Shown piece by piece: positions 18,198 to 27,400 of a stretch of 64,000 nucleotides of DNA. Location of the stretch: NCBI RefSeq assembly GCF_000153125.2, contig NZ_CM002299.1:3050928-3114927 (forward strand). The letters run 5' to 3'. Under the pieces are notes generated by a model. It did no database searches and was not told where the DNA came from. It worked only from the letters and a program-made list of their open reading frames with translations. The stretch comes from Congregibacter litoralis KT71 (GTDB lineage Bacteria; Pseudomonadota; Gammaproteobacteria; Pseudomonadales; Halieaceae). Every line of letters starts with the position of its first letter. The first letter of the stretch is position 1. Position numbers and translations under genes: made by a program.

Positions 18198-18814
18198 CGT
18201 TGTCCTCCAGATCGTAAAGATAAACGATCCGATGGACTCCACGAATTCCGACCGACCTCACCACGGCCTTCACATGCGCATAGTTCTGGCGAAACGGATT
18301 TTGAACGCTGACCTTCTTGCCTCGGCCAAAGGCTTGAGTCCACTTTGCCTGATCAAGACTCCCATAGAGCGCCCCACTCCAGTTCTTGGTCTCAATGACA
18401 AAAATACCGAAGGGCGATAACACTATGTGGTCTATCTGCGTCGTACCTCGTGCCGTCGGCAGGGTCACATCCTGGAGTACCGTATAGGTAGACGAGTCCA
18501 GGCCAGCGCCCAGCTTACTTTGAACGGCCCACTCACCCACGCGACCTTTTGTCCTGGCGGAATTGAGCCACCAAAAGAATACGCCAATAAAGGGTGCCCA
18601 CCAAAAGTCAGAGAAGCCCTGCAAAAATAAATCAAGGATTTGGACCGTCTCCACCATTACCTCTAATTAGCCATGAGACCAAGAAAAATTGAACGTTATC
18701 AGAAAGGCCGATCGTTGTTGGAAAAGCGTCGGAAACGCACCAAAGCCTTGCAGGACTGATTGAAACATTTTTGACGGCGTTTCATGCGTTTATCGGCATC
18801 ATGGCTTTGCAGAT

Positions 18815-18837
18815 CCGCCTGGCGTCAACCCAGGCGG
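18815..18837. other. Perfect 8-bp hairpin in a 300-bp gap without genes
   Basis: CCGCCTGG and CCAGGCGG flank a 7-nt loop. The surrounding 18658-18958 segment has no supported gene. No T-run follows on either strand, so it is not a clear terminator for the PIN gene, which is transcribed towards it. Confidence 0.4.
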
Positions 18838-18958
18838 TTTGAAGCGCGACTGAAGTAAATCAACGATCCATGATCTGCCGGTGTCTGGCGAAGCATCACA
18901 CCAAAGATGTGGCGCACTTGCTCACAGGAATACTGCTTAAAGATCCTGAACGAAGTTT

Positions 18959-19474
18959 TCAGTCATAAAGGCGACGCTCAAGCGCCTTGATCCGGCGTCG
19001 CAGCTCGGCGGCAGGGAGCCAAACCATGGGATCTTTTTCATAAAGCTGCAATGCATCAAGAAGCACCCTCACCGAAATTTCTGTGTGGGCTTCCATCTGG
19101 TCAACTGCCCAGAGAACGCCGTGCGTTTCGACGTCGTGACCCTCGGCGACCTTACGAAGGTTGCCGTCGCCCGTCAGCAGCATCGAATTGTCATTCACTT
19201 CGGCCAGCACGAGAGCAAAGCAGTCGTAAACGGCAAGTGGCAAGAACCTGTTCGCATAATCCTGTGCCCGCTGAGTCTCCTCGCCCGTCAATCTCTGCAC
19301 CTGCATTCCTCGAGCGACCATCATCTCTCGCTCCCGGGGCGGAATGGAAAGCAGCTCCCGATCGTAAAGCGGCTGAGGTACCACGAAGGTAAATGGTAGC
19401 GTAAGGACATCCAGATGGAGACGCGCCTTATGCAGATCAATCAGGCACGAGCTGTCGCTAACGATAATTCGCAT
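18959..19474 (-). CDS. PIN-domain-like protein, partner of the Xre-IrrE gene
   Basis: 171 residues from the ATG at 19474 (MRIIVSDSSCLIDL). Acidic residues in SDSS near the start, in YDCFALVLAE and in TGDGNLRK fit the PIN RNase active site. PIN proteins are usually toxins that cut RNA. The start lies 17 nt inside the upstream Xre-IrrE gene, so the two are translationally coupled; the pair matches the known layout of an Xre/ImmA-type regulator followed by a PIN/DUF3368-like protein. A longer start at 19513 exists but would overlap more and add an unlikely Cys-rich N-terminus. Confidence 0.75.
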   Translation of the reverse strand: MRIIVSDSSCLIDLHKARLHLDVLTLPFTFVVPQPLYDRELLSIPPREREMMVARGMQVQRLTGEETQRAQDYANRFLPLAVYDCFALVLAEVNDNSMLLTGDGNLRKVAEGHDVETHGVLWAVDQMEAHTEISVRVLLDALQLYEKDPMVWLPAAELRRRIKALERRLYD

Positions 19475-20543
19475 GGTGGCCAGGACGCCCTTGCAGCATG
19501 TTCTCGAGTTCATAGTAAGGAAGCTGTAGGAGCTCGGAAGCCTTGCTCGGAGAAATCAGCCTTTCAGACAGTGCCCAATAGCAAAGTCGTTCGTAGCGGC
19601 GGGGTCGCTCCAATTTTCCTGCGTGCTGCTCTTCGAGGGGCTCTGGCTCCGCACGACGCCAAGAGCGCGCAAAAGTCTGAAACGCATACGCAACCGCAGA
19701 CTCGGTGAGGACGTCGATCTGCTTTAAGCGCATGAGCATTGCGGCTGCCGAGACGCGGTAGATCCGTTTCAGCGCATATATCTCGGGCGCGCTTACCTGC
19801 CGGCGATGCACCCCAACTTCGGCCCTCAAGTGATCGCCGTGAATAAGGAAGGCTCCCGCAAAACGATCCGACGCTTTTTCGTGATCTACCGGGGACTGCT
19901 CATCTATTAACCGGTGACCCAGCTCATGAGCAAGGGTGAAGCGGCGGCGTTCTAACGGAAAGAATCCATTCACGACAATAACTGGCACAGGAAGCTGGGC
20001 CTCACCGCGCTCTACGAGACAAGTGAGTCCAGAAACACGTTCGGGCAAATCAATGACAAGTACCTTAATGCCTTTCTCTTCAAGCAACTCGGTAAGATTG
20101 GGGATCGGGTCTAACCCTAGGCCCCAGGCCTCCCTAAGATTTGCGGCTAGCTCCTCAGCTTCGTCCAGGGATGCCAAAGGGCGCGGCTCGAACGGTCGAT
20201 GCCATTCCGCACTATCGAGCTCCAAGAGATCCTCAATAACCAGATAGCGCTCCACGCGCTCTATAACAGTCGCCTCGACACGAGAACGGTCTTTGACAGA
20301 GGTCCCGGATTTCTTCCGAAATTCGACCCCACTAAGCTGCTTTACACGGTTACTTAGGAGGTACTCAAGGCTAACGTCAAGAGCGCCACTCATTGCGGTA
20401 AGCACGTCAGAAGGCGGCATGACCTCATCCCGTTCGTACTTCCCTATCGACTGAGCACTTACCTTCCGATCAATCGCATCGGAGAGCGCGCGCAGGGACA
20501 ACCCGGCTTTTTTCCTGGCCAGCCTAAGCCTTTCACCAATCAT
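19458..20543 (-). CDS. Xre-family regulator with ImmA/IrrE metallopeptidase domain
   Basis: 361 residues from the ATG at 20543, preceded by GGGAAGGAG. Residues 1-65 are an Xre helix-turn-helix (RLRLARKKAGLSLRALSDAI...IGKYERDE). The C-terminal half is a COG2856 IrrE/ImmA peptidase with the zinc motif HELGH near residue 206. Family members act as repressors or antitoxin-like proteins that can be inactivated or can cleave partners. The downstream overlapping PIN gene is the likely partner. The palindrome at 20561-20598 just upstream is the likely operator for autoregulation. Confidence 0.85.
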   Translation of the reverse strand: MIGERLRLARKKAGLSLRALSDAIDRKVSAQSIGKYERDEVMPPSDVLTAMSGALDVSLEYLLSNRVKQLSGVEFRKKSGTSVKDRSRVEATVIERVERYLVIEDLLELDSAEWHRPFEPRPLASLDEAEELAANLREAWGLGLDPIPNLTELLEEKGIKVLVIDLPERVSGLTCLVERGEAQLPVPVIVVNGFFPLERRRFTLAHELGHRLIDEQSPVDHEKASDRFAGAFLIHGDHLRAEVGVHRRQVSAPEIYALKRIYRVSAAAMLMRLKQIDVLTESAVAYAFQTFARSWRRAEPEPLEEQHAGKLERPRRYERLCYWALSERLISPSKASELLQLPYYELENMLQGRPGHHANYR

Positions 20544-20560
20544 GATCGCTCCTTCCCAGC

Positions 20561-20598
20561 GGTTTACATTTTTTATTTTATTGCATTTAATGTAAACC
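20561..20598. promoter_or_regulatory. Perfect inverted repeat, probable operator of the Xre-IrrE gene
   Basis: GGTTTACATT (20561-20570) and AATGTAAACC (20589-20598) are perfect inverted copies around an AT-rich 18-bp centre, beginning 17 bp upstream of the start codon. This is the position and form expected for a dimeric Xre-type repressor. The divergent DUF2188 pseudogene starts 50 bp further on. Confidence 0.6.
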
Positions 20599-20647
20599 TT
20601 GCGATATATTCTGTCAACGTCAATCCAAGCACAAGCAGGAGGCCAGC

Positions 20648-20875
20648 ATGGCCGGGAATGATCGTTACGCAACGCGGCACAAGGATGGCTGAAAGGTCAT
20701 CTGAACGGGAAGCCAGCACGCAAGCAGCGTTCACCGCACTCAGCGCGAGGCCGAATCTCGGGCGAAGTAGATCGTCAGCAATCTGGGAGGCAGCGAAGTT
20801 CGGATCCAAAATCGGCAGGGCCTCTGGCGGAATTCGGATACCGTTCCTCACGGCAACGACCTGCACCCTTCATAG
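20648..20875 (+). pseudogene. DUF2188-family gene with three in-frame stop codons
   Basis: ATG at 20648 follows AGGAGG. In one constant frame the sequence reads MAGNDRYATRHKDG, stop, KVI, stop, TGSQHASSVHRTQREAESRAK, stop, IVSNLGGSEVRIQNRQG, then NSDTVPHGNDLHPS and a final stop. This matches the layout of DUF2188 proteins (RHVVPNPDGGW...SSVHDTQAEA...EIARNQGGGEV.IHGRDGRIRD.DTI), with stops where Trp and charged residues are expected. The ribosome binding site is intact, so decay is recent. Confidence 0.7.
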
Positions 20876-20941
20876 GATCGGAAGTACAAACATAGGGTCT
20901 GTAACTGCGGCGTCTCAAGCGGTTGGGGCCCTTAGGCCGGA

Positions 20942-21607
20942 ATGAGCACATGCTCAAGATGTGGCAAGCCCGTGGAGTTCCGTTACGTAAACGGACGCTG
21001 TATTCCTCTGCATGTTGATGGTGGGTGTTCCGAATACGCTGCTTCCCCTGTCAACGATTACTCAGGCACCAACCGTACACAGGAGTACACCTGCTTTCCG
21101 ACCAAATGCCCGGAATGTGGCGATAACGTGTTTTTCCTTCGTCACAACGGCGGGAGCGTATGGGTTGATCCGCCACTTGGTTGGCCATGGTACAAGCACA
21201 GCTGCTTCAACACAGAAGCCACAGAGGGGCAAGACACTCTAGCGCTCGACTACGCAATCGATGCTACAGAACCTACCAACGTCAATGACGCGCAACTTGT
21301 GATCGGCGTTGTCAAATCCACCGAAGTGCGTCCCAACAAACGGATGACTGATGCAATTGTGGACACAGGAGGAGCCTCGCGGCTCGGCTTGAAGGTGAAG
21401 AACAACGCAGGCTATCTGTTTGGCAAGCTGGTCGTGGTGGAAAACCATCGTGACATAGTCTTTCCTGTTAGACACCCAGACCATCGATTCGAAATTATAA
21501 GCAAGCGGCAGTTAGCGCCAGAATATGTCAACTGCACTGTTTGCGGCGTGATCCTTAATTTCAAAAACGTACGAAGACACATGAAGCTTCACGATACAAA
21601 GATGTAG
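20942..21607 (+). CDS. Zinc-finger hypothetical protein
   Basis: 221 residues. Three Cys clusters: CSRCGKPVEF at the start, CPECGDNVFFLRHNGG in the middle and a C2H2-like end CTVCGVILNFKNVRRHMKLH. These suggest a small nucleic-acid or protein-binding protein. The central part (LVIGVVKSTEVRPNKRMTDA) has no recognised family. It stands alone on the plus strand downstream of the DUF2188 pseudogene. A short gap without genes follows (21608-21886). Confidence 0.65.
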   Translation: MSTCSRCGKPVEFRYVNGRCIPLHVDGGCSEYAASPVNDYSGTNRTQEYTCFPTKCPECGDNVFFLRHNGGSVWVDPPLGWPWYKHSCFNTEATEGQDTLALDYAIDATEPTNVNDAQLVIGVVKSTEVRPNKRMTDAIVDTGGASRLGLKVKNNAGYLFGKLVVVENHRDIVFPVRHPDHRFEIISKRQLAPEYVNCTVCGVILNFKNVRRHMKLHDTKM

Positions 21608-21886
21608 TCGAGGGGAGGTAACCTTAACTTTATCGGCCCGGTATTAGTACTGATTACACCGGCTTCCCAGCAAATTCTCATGTCGGAAGTCAGTCGGAAG
21701 CGAGGCTTTGGCGCGACAAACTGAGCTGCAGAGAAACCTGAAAAACAAGTGTCTTTGCGTAGAGATTCCAGCTCGATCAGCTGGTGGTCTACCTTGTGGT
21801 TGCAACAGTAGGCGACAAAACTTCATCAACGGAAGGCGCAACTAACAATACATCTACTTGAGGCTGTTGATGTCGAACTGTGCTAT

Positions 21887-22678
21887 TCACTCAGGGGAAG
21901 TTTTCAACTGAGCATCCAATTGTCGAATGGTGTTAACGATTCCATCTTCGCCCATTGCTATTTCAATGAGTCGTTTGTCCTCTTCAAATACGGGAGGCTC
22001 ATAGTCAGAAGGAATCTGGAATGACGACTCGAGCTCCGCTACACGTATTGCGCGGAAACACTTGATCCCCATTGAGCTGTGATATGCCAATTCGTCCAGG
22101 TTATCAGGCGAAATCCTTATTGCGTAGATTACGCCGCACGTATACTGCGCCCTCAACGCTGCAACGCGCTCTACAAGAGGCTTGAGCTTAGCAAGGGCCG
22201 TTGCTACAAAGTCTACCGTGGGCAACATCTCGCGCGGCAAGCGAGACATACCGGGTCTTCTTTCACACCTCTCATAATGTTTTTCCCGCAGCACGTCATC
22301 AGAGACATATCGCTCAAGATCTGCCAGGCAATAACTGAGAGCTCGGCAAACCTCTCCGCCAGCGAAGTCCGCCGTTGCAAAGGTCGCCGCTCGAAGAGCT
22401 GACTCAGCGAGAAAAATGGGCTGTCCGCGTCGCTGTGAAAAATCATGGCCGATCGAAAATGGCTTCAGCACTGCATACCCACCCGGATGCTCTCCCGACC
22501 ACGATAATGCTTCGAAGATATCAGCTACGGCCGTTAGTTGATCAATCGAAAATACCGGCTTTCGTGCTCTTAAACCCTCCTTTCGAACGCGAGACTCAAA
22601 CAAGTTTGAGGTTCCGTGAAACAAGAGCCATGGATCTTGCTGCGCATCAACTGGTACATGAGGGTCTAAGCTCGACAT
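21887..22678 (-). CDS. ADP-ribosyltransferase-fold (HGT motif) hypothetical protein
   Basis: About 263 residues from the ATG at 22678, which has AGGAG 8 nt upstream. The N-terminus reads WLLFHGTSNLFESRVRKEGL, followed later by IFLAESALRAATFATADF, and a strand-rich end with YAIRISPDNLDEL. This order (H-G-T/S, GL, then an 'IYLA...A..A' helix) is the signature of the PARP/Tpt1/DarT-like ADP-ribosyltransferase fold. Such proteins can be toxins or effectors that modify DNA, RNA or protein. It is the last gene of the long leftward defence series, 72-80 nt after the DUF3883 gene. The activity is inferred from motif order only. Confidence 0.55.
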   Translation of the reverse strand: MSSLDPHVPVDAQQDPWLLFHGTSNLFESRVRKEGLRARKPVFSIDQLTAVADIFEALSWSGEHPGGYAVLKPFSIGHDFSQRRGQPIFLAESALRAATFATADFAGGEVCRALSYCLADLERYVSDDVLREKHYERCERRPGMSRLPREMLPTVDFVATALAKLKPLVERVAALRAQYTCGVIYAIRISPDNLDELAYHSSMGIKCFRAIRVAELESSFQIPSDYEPPVFEEDKRLIEIAMGEDGIVNTIRQLDAQLKTSPE

Positions 22679-22759
22679 AGAATTCACTCCTCACCTAGCA
22701 ATAGCGCAACACCGACCAGATTGATCAGCTCAATCAAACCCCACAGACGGAAAGCCCAT

Positions 22760-24058
22760 TTATTCAAATCGGGCCCTAAACACCGTAGGTTCCAGATGAA
22801 CATGCCGATCAATCGCTCCTTTTAACTCAAACAACCGTGCATTGGCGCTGAAGTCGAATACGCGATACAGCGCATACTCGGCTGATCGCTCCTGTGAGAA
22901 TGTGAGCTCGTTGGCCGACACGAAAAATGGGAGATACTTCCCGCTATTCGTGGTTTTCACTTCGATGAACCGTTCGTTCTCGGTCTCAGAATCGAATGAA
23001 CGAATGTCAAATCCTAGCCCATCCCCAAGGACTTTACTGCTCCATTCCACACGATCTGCCAGATCCGCCCTCAGACTCGCACCCAGTCGATAGCGCTCAT
23101 ACTCCAAGGCAAACTCTTCTCCGCGCTCGCCCAAACGTCTATTCGCCGACTCTTTCGCAGCGTAGTTCACCTTCCTAGCGGTATAAGTTCGGCAAACCTC
23201 TCGAACCTCACTACCGCGCTTTGGTAGCTCCGGATCCAATACTCGCGCCCAATCTATTTCATAGGGCCCGGGCAAATGATCAGCAAGCGATTCAAATTGA
23301 CGCTCCATCTCCTCGCCTCTGGCGGCCAAATGCGCCTTTACCACAGCCACCAGCTGGTCCTGATAGTTGAACCGGGGCTTATATCCCTTGATGTACGGCT
23401 GCCCCAGATCGACTAGGACGGCGCTCACATTTTGATGCTTGAACTCGACAGAGCCCTTCGATCTGCTGGGAAGAAGCTTTAACAACACATCCCGGTGCTT
23501 GGTCTTGTTATAGCTGTCGCCGATGAGTTCGGCTGTAAGCATCTTGAAGTAATCTGCTACGAGGACCTCGCACTCAAACCAGGACCAGCCGTTCACGTCG
23601 ATCAACTGGTCCACGTCCGACCTTGATAGATTCCTCAACAATGACTCGCGAAGAAGCTTTCGAGGCACTTCGAATGCCAATATCTCGAACAGTTCATCGT
23701 CTAGATAGGCGAAGGAAATAGTCTTTCCGATTACGCCTGCGCTTGTGGCTGTTGTCAGACTCTCATATTCCTCAGCAGCACTTGGTCTTACTTGGTGATG
23801 CCAAAATTCAGCGCTCCTCAAATGGAAGAACGGCAGAAACGGATTATTGGTATCGTTGCCTTGCGCAAGTGCGTTGAAATTCCTCGAAAAAGCGGCAACA
23901 AGTTCGTCGTCATAGTAAATCCGATTGTCGTCTAAATAGCCTTCAGCTATAAGGTCAATCACCGCTAGTAGCATCGCCACTTTATGCGGACGCGGACGCC
24001 CGCCAGCCACACTAAGTCGTAACGTCGCAAATTCATTTTGATAGGCAATAAGACTCAT
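22760..24058 (-). CDS. DUF3883-domain protein with McrA-like N-terminal domain
   Basis: 432 residues. The N-terminus (PHKVAMLLAVIDLI...NPFLPFFHLRS.EFW) resembles the domain found at the start of many ScoMcrA-like and HNH restriction proteins. The C-terminus is DUF3883, with GFDIRSF and FIEVKTT near residue 360, which is a D...ExK nuclease-like core preceded by GERGEEFALEYER. It probably recognises and cuts or marks DNA. The start follows the HIT gene stop by 3 nt (TAGCTGATG), so it is part of the same transcript as DISARM. DUF3883 proteins are common in restriction and defence loci. Confidence 0.75.
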   Translation of the reverse strand: MSLIAYQNEFATLRLSVAGGRPRPHKVAMLLAVIDLIAEGYLDDNRIYYDDELVAAFSRNFNALAQGNDTNNPFLPFFHLRSAEFWHHQVRPSAAEEYESLTTATSAGVIGKTISFAYLDDELFEILAFEVPRKLLRESLLRNLSRSDVDQLIDVNGWSWFECEVLVADYFKMLTAELIGDSYNKTKHRDVLLKLLPSRSKGSVEFKHQNVSAVLVDLGQPYIKGYKPRFNYQDQLVAVVKAHLAARGEEMERQFESLADHLPGPYEIDWARVLDPELPKRGSEVREVCRTYTARKVNYAAKESANRRLGERGEEFALEYERYRLGASLRADLADRVEWSSKVLGDGLGFDIRSFDSETENERFIEVKTTNSGKYLPFFVSANELTFSQERSAEYALYRVFDFSANARLFELKGAIDRHVHLEPTVFRARFE

Positions 24059-24061
24059 CAG

Positions 24062-24460
24062 CTAATCCCAGTAATTTGCCTTTTCAGGAATAGTCCAGCG
24101 AACGCCACCGCGTGGGTCGAACACGTCGCCCTCATATCGAGGAATCAAGTGTATGTGAACGTGCGGGATGGTCTGCCCTGCTATAGCTCCATCATTGATA
24201 CCGATATTGTAGGCATCCGGCGCATACTGCCTATCGAGCCATCTTTTTGCGCTCTCTAAAAGCCCTAATAGGCTCTTGCGCTCCAGTTTAGTGAGCTCAA
24301 AGAATGACGATACATGCCTGTTAGATACAACCAATCCATGTCCCTGACTGACTGGATAAGCATCCAAGAGAAAGAAGCCCTGATCGTCTTGCAGAATTAG
24401 GCGATGCGGGCCATTGCTCAGCACATCACAGAAGGCGCAATTCGAAAACGATTCGCTCAT
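24062..24460 (-). CDS. HIT-family nucleotide hydrolase/transferase
   Basis: 132 residues with the histidine triad HVHIHL near residue 101 (QTIPHVHIHLIPR), a CAFC pair at the N-terminus and the family's NIGINDG strand. HIT enzymes hydrolyse nucleoside phosphoramidates or dinucleotides such as ApnA or AMP-lysine. The gene overlaps the stop of the helicase-nuclease gene by 4 nt (ATGA) and is followed after 3 nt by the DUF3883 gene. It is therefore embedded in the defence operon, which suggests handling of a nucleotide signal or by-product, for example from the ART or TIR proteins. That link is inference. Confidence 0.85.
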   Translation of the reverse strand: MSESFSNCAFCDVLSNGPHRLILQDDQGFFLLDAYPVSQGHGLVVSNRHVSSFFELTKLERKSLLGLLESAKRWLDRQYAPDAYNIGINDGAIAGQTIPHVHIHLIPRYEGDVFDPRGGVRWTIPEKANYWD

Positions 24461-27400
24461 TTGATGCGGTCGATGATTGCTTGAATGGCTTCACTGTTGA
24501 GGCCCTGGCCCTCATGTTCCTCGGTTGTTATCAATGCTCCTCGGTCCCCGCCGCCATCTTCGACAGGAAGGATACCTTCAGCGATGTAGTCTTCATATTT
24601 TCTGCTCCAACGCTCCCGATATTGCGGGTCCGACATCATCCCCAAGTGTTCCCAATAGTAGGTTTCACCCGAGTCATCGTCTTCGATCACAAAGTCGGGG
24701 TACCTTTCTCTCCCATTAATCACTACCGGGGGTTCATAAGAATAATCAATACCAGTCGAGTGAAGCTGGTTTGCAATAATGACCTCGGATTTCGATCTCA
24801 CACGCTCACCACGTGCCGTTCGGTGTATCCGGTTCGCGTCCAAGAAGACGTGTCTACTCTTGATCTCGATGTCCACTGGATCAGGATCAACAAAGATATT
24901 GGTTAGTCGCCGAGCGATCTCAGAATAATCGGGTGAGCTGAATCGCGCGATATCGCGCAAGTCGCCCTGGTGGAAAACGACCACCCTGTCCTTATGGCGA
25001 GTGAGCGCTGTGTAGAGCATCTCTCGGCTTAGCAATCTACATGGATTCGGGATGATCAAAAATGTCGTGCCAAACTCGCTGCCTTGCGTCTTGTGTACAG
25101 TAAGAGCGTAAGCAAGCTCCAATGGTGGATTCGCATCTTCGCCAGAAAACTCGGAAGCAAAATACTTGTATTGCGGGCTGCCCGCTGAATACTGCGGCCC
25201 GGTTTGCGCGGTCAACTCGACTTCTAAATGCTTCGGGACGCCCTTACCCTTTTGATATTTACCAACGACAACGCCGATATCGCCGTTAGCGACGTAGGGG
25301 CTATCTATATCCGGCCACACCTTTCGCTTGGAGCTATTGCGAACATTGATGACCTTGTCTCCCCACAAAATTCGTTGAGGCCCCATCGGCTTTGGGATCT
25401 TTGGCCATCGCTGTGCCGCCATGTGCTGCGCGCGCTCGCGAAATCGACTCTGTAACAGCCGGTTTATCGCCTCTACGCCGACTTCGGAAGCACGCAGCGG
25501 CGAGAGTATTTGCCAGTCTTCAGCACTCTCCGCTGCGCCTCGACGATCTTTCCAGCGGTTGTTGAAGAAAACCCGGTCGGGATCTTTATCCCACCGTACC
25601 CCACCAATACTAACCTCGAAGCCGGCTTCGTCTTCTTCTGAATCCAAGCCCAACTCATCTACAAGCTGTCCCACGAGCTTGGCTTGCAGATCATCCGGAG
25701 TGGACCAGCTGACGACTTTCAATCCATCGATTGATCCAGAGCTTATACGAGTCCACACCTCGTCCGCTGCTGGGTCCAGAGGGCCCCCACTGAAGTAGTC
25801 CGCGAACAGTAGGTCCTCCCTGGGCTTGTCTCCATCAGATAGTTGTCTTCGGGGTATCGACAGAGAAGCATATCCCGCGTCTACGCGCGGGAAATAGTTG
25901 GACTCACCGTCAGGCCGTAGCCGTTCGACGATGTCGACAAACGGACGACCCGCACCAATGGGAGGCAACTGCTGAGGATCCCCGACCAGGATGAGGCGCT
26001 CGACGTTCTTGATGCCAGACAGCAACGCAGCCAACTGATCCTCAGTCAACATCGAACACTCGTCGACGATTACGGTTTTGCGGTCTCTACAGGGATCGGC
26101 GGCGCTCACCCATAGGTATCGTCCGGTCTCACCGTCATAGCGGCCATACTTTAAAAGGAACTGGGCTATCGTCTGACCTTGCTTGAACATACCCGTCGCC
26201 TGTTCGAGCCTGACTCTCGCTTTTCCCGTAGGAGCAAGCAGCAGTAACCCGGATTCCTCGACACCTGGAATACGACAAAGCGCCTTCAATAAAGTGCTTT
26301 TCCCTGTTCCTGCAGATCCGGTCAGCACGGATATGCCAGACTGGTAAATCTCTTCGAGAGCTGCGGCCTTTTCCTGCCTGGCCTTGTTCTCCGAGGCCGC
26401 CAATACCGGGTCACTGGGCACACCCTCGCCTATCGCATCTGCTACTAGCGAATCCCAATCGAAATCGCCCGCGGTCCGCTTACGTTTAAGCCGCTTCTCG
26501 ACGGTGCGTGCGATTAACTGCTTCGTAGAGGCATATTCGGCCAGCTGTAGCGCTGGCGCGCCATTCTTCAGTTGGACCGCGTCGATGAAACCAGTAAACG
26601 ATTCGATAACAACCGCGAGTAGATCGTGATCAATCTTGCACTCGGGCTTTAGCGGTCGACTACGAATTCGCTGAATCACCCAATCTACAGGCAGGAGTGT
26701 GTGTCCCTCCTCAATCGCTTCGCTGAGCGTGAGAATACAAAGTGGCCTGACTCTCCTGGGGTCAACTGGTTCGCTGACTAACGTTGGCGCAGAGAGTGGA
26801 AACCGCTCCCTGACATGCTTCTCAGGAAATACGCCGCGATCGACCGCTCCAAACAAAATCGGGTCTAAGTTTTGACGGTCGGCTTCGTAAAGCAGGTAAG
26901 GGTTCGCGAGAAGGTCGCTATCTGAAATGGCACCAGAAGCGAGGTCCGGTCGTAAATCTTTTTGGTAGAACCGTTCCGCCTGCGCAGCACTGATGCCGCA
27001 TCGACTCAGCAAATCCAGGAGACTCTTACGATGCTCTGGCAACTTCTCCCATTTCTTGGACATCGTCGGCCCGATCTCGTTGCTCAGATAGTCTGGCAAG
27101 CTACTAGGATCATCGATTATCGATTCAAAGAAATCCCAAGGATTGTGGCTTGCGCCTGCGCTCTCCTCTTCCGCACGACTTGAGATGTACCACGCCAACA
27201 ATGTTCCATGATTGAAGCCAAATGCCGACAATGCTGATCCGAACCCAGGAAACGGACCACGAATCTCCCACAGCCGATTCAACTCGCGATCGATCCACCT
27301 CAGGATCTGGGCCCATGGTCCGTCCATCGACCCGCGAAAGACCTTTACGGCCCTCTCGCACTCTAGGAGCGAAGCAATGGCGCCGTCGTGGGGCAGTAGT

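Larger units (their letters stand above)
16990..18260 (-). mobile_element. IS3-family element, type 1, copy 2 (1271 bp)
   Basis: Same ends and length as copy 1. Target duplication CCAC at 16986-16989 and 18261-18264. Inserted in the NERD/zinc-finger gene. Confidence 0.93.
16603..18657 (-). pseudogene. NERD-domain protein with C-terminal topoisomerase-type zinc finger, interrupted by IS copy 2
   Basis: The N-terminal part starts at 18657 with a hydrophobic segment (FLQGFSDFWWAPFIGVFFWW) and a NERD nuclease-related domain (GRVGEWAVQSKL...TQIDHIVLSPFGIFVIETKNWSG). The C-terminal part ends with a C4 zinc finger (CPVCGSQM...FLGCTNFPRCRGTRQ). Deleting the IS and one CCAC duplication joins HVKAV to ATVTGLAEDE in frame and gives 259 residues. 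NERD plus C4 finger proteins are known membrane-attached, presumably DNA-acting proteins. Both halves are now separated, so the gene is inactive as it stands. Confidence 0.85.

Noticed and set aside
20573..20866. 97-aa minus-strand ORF
   Set aside because: Overlaps the palindrome and the recognisable DUF2188 pseudogene on the other strand.
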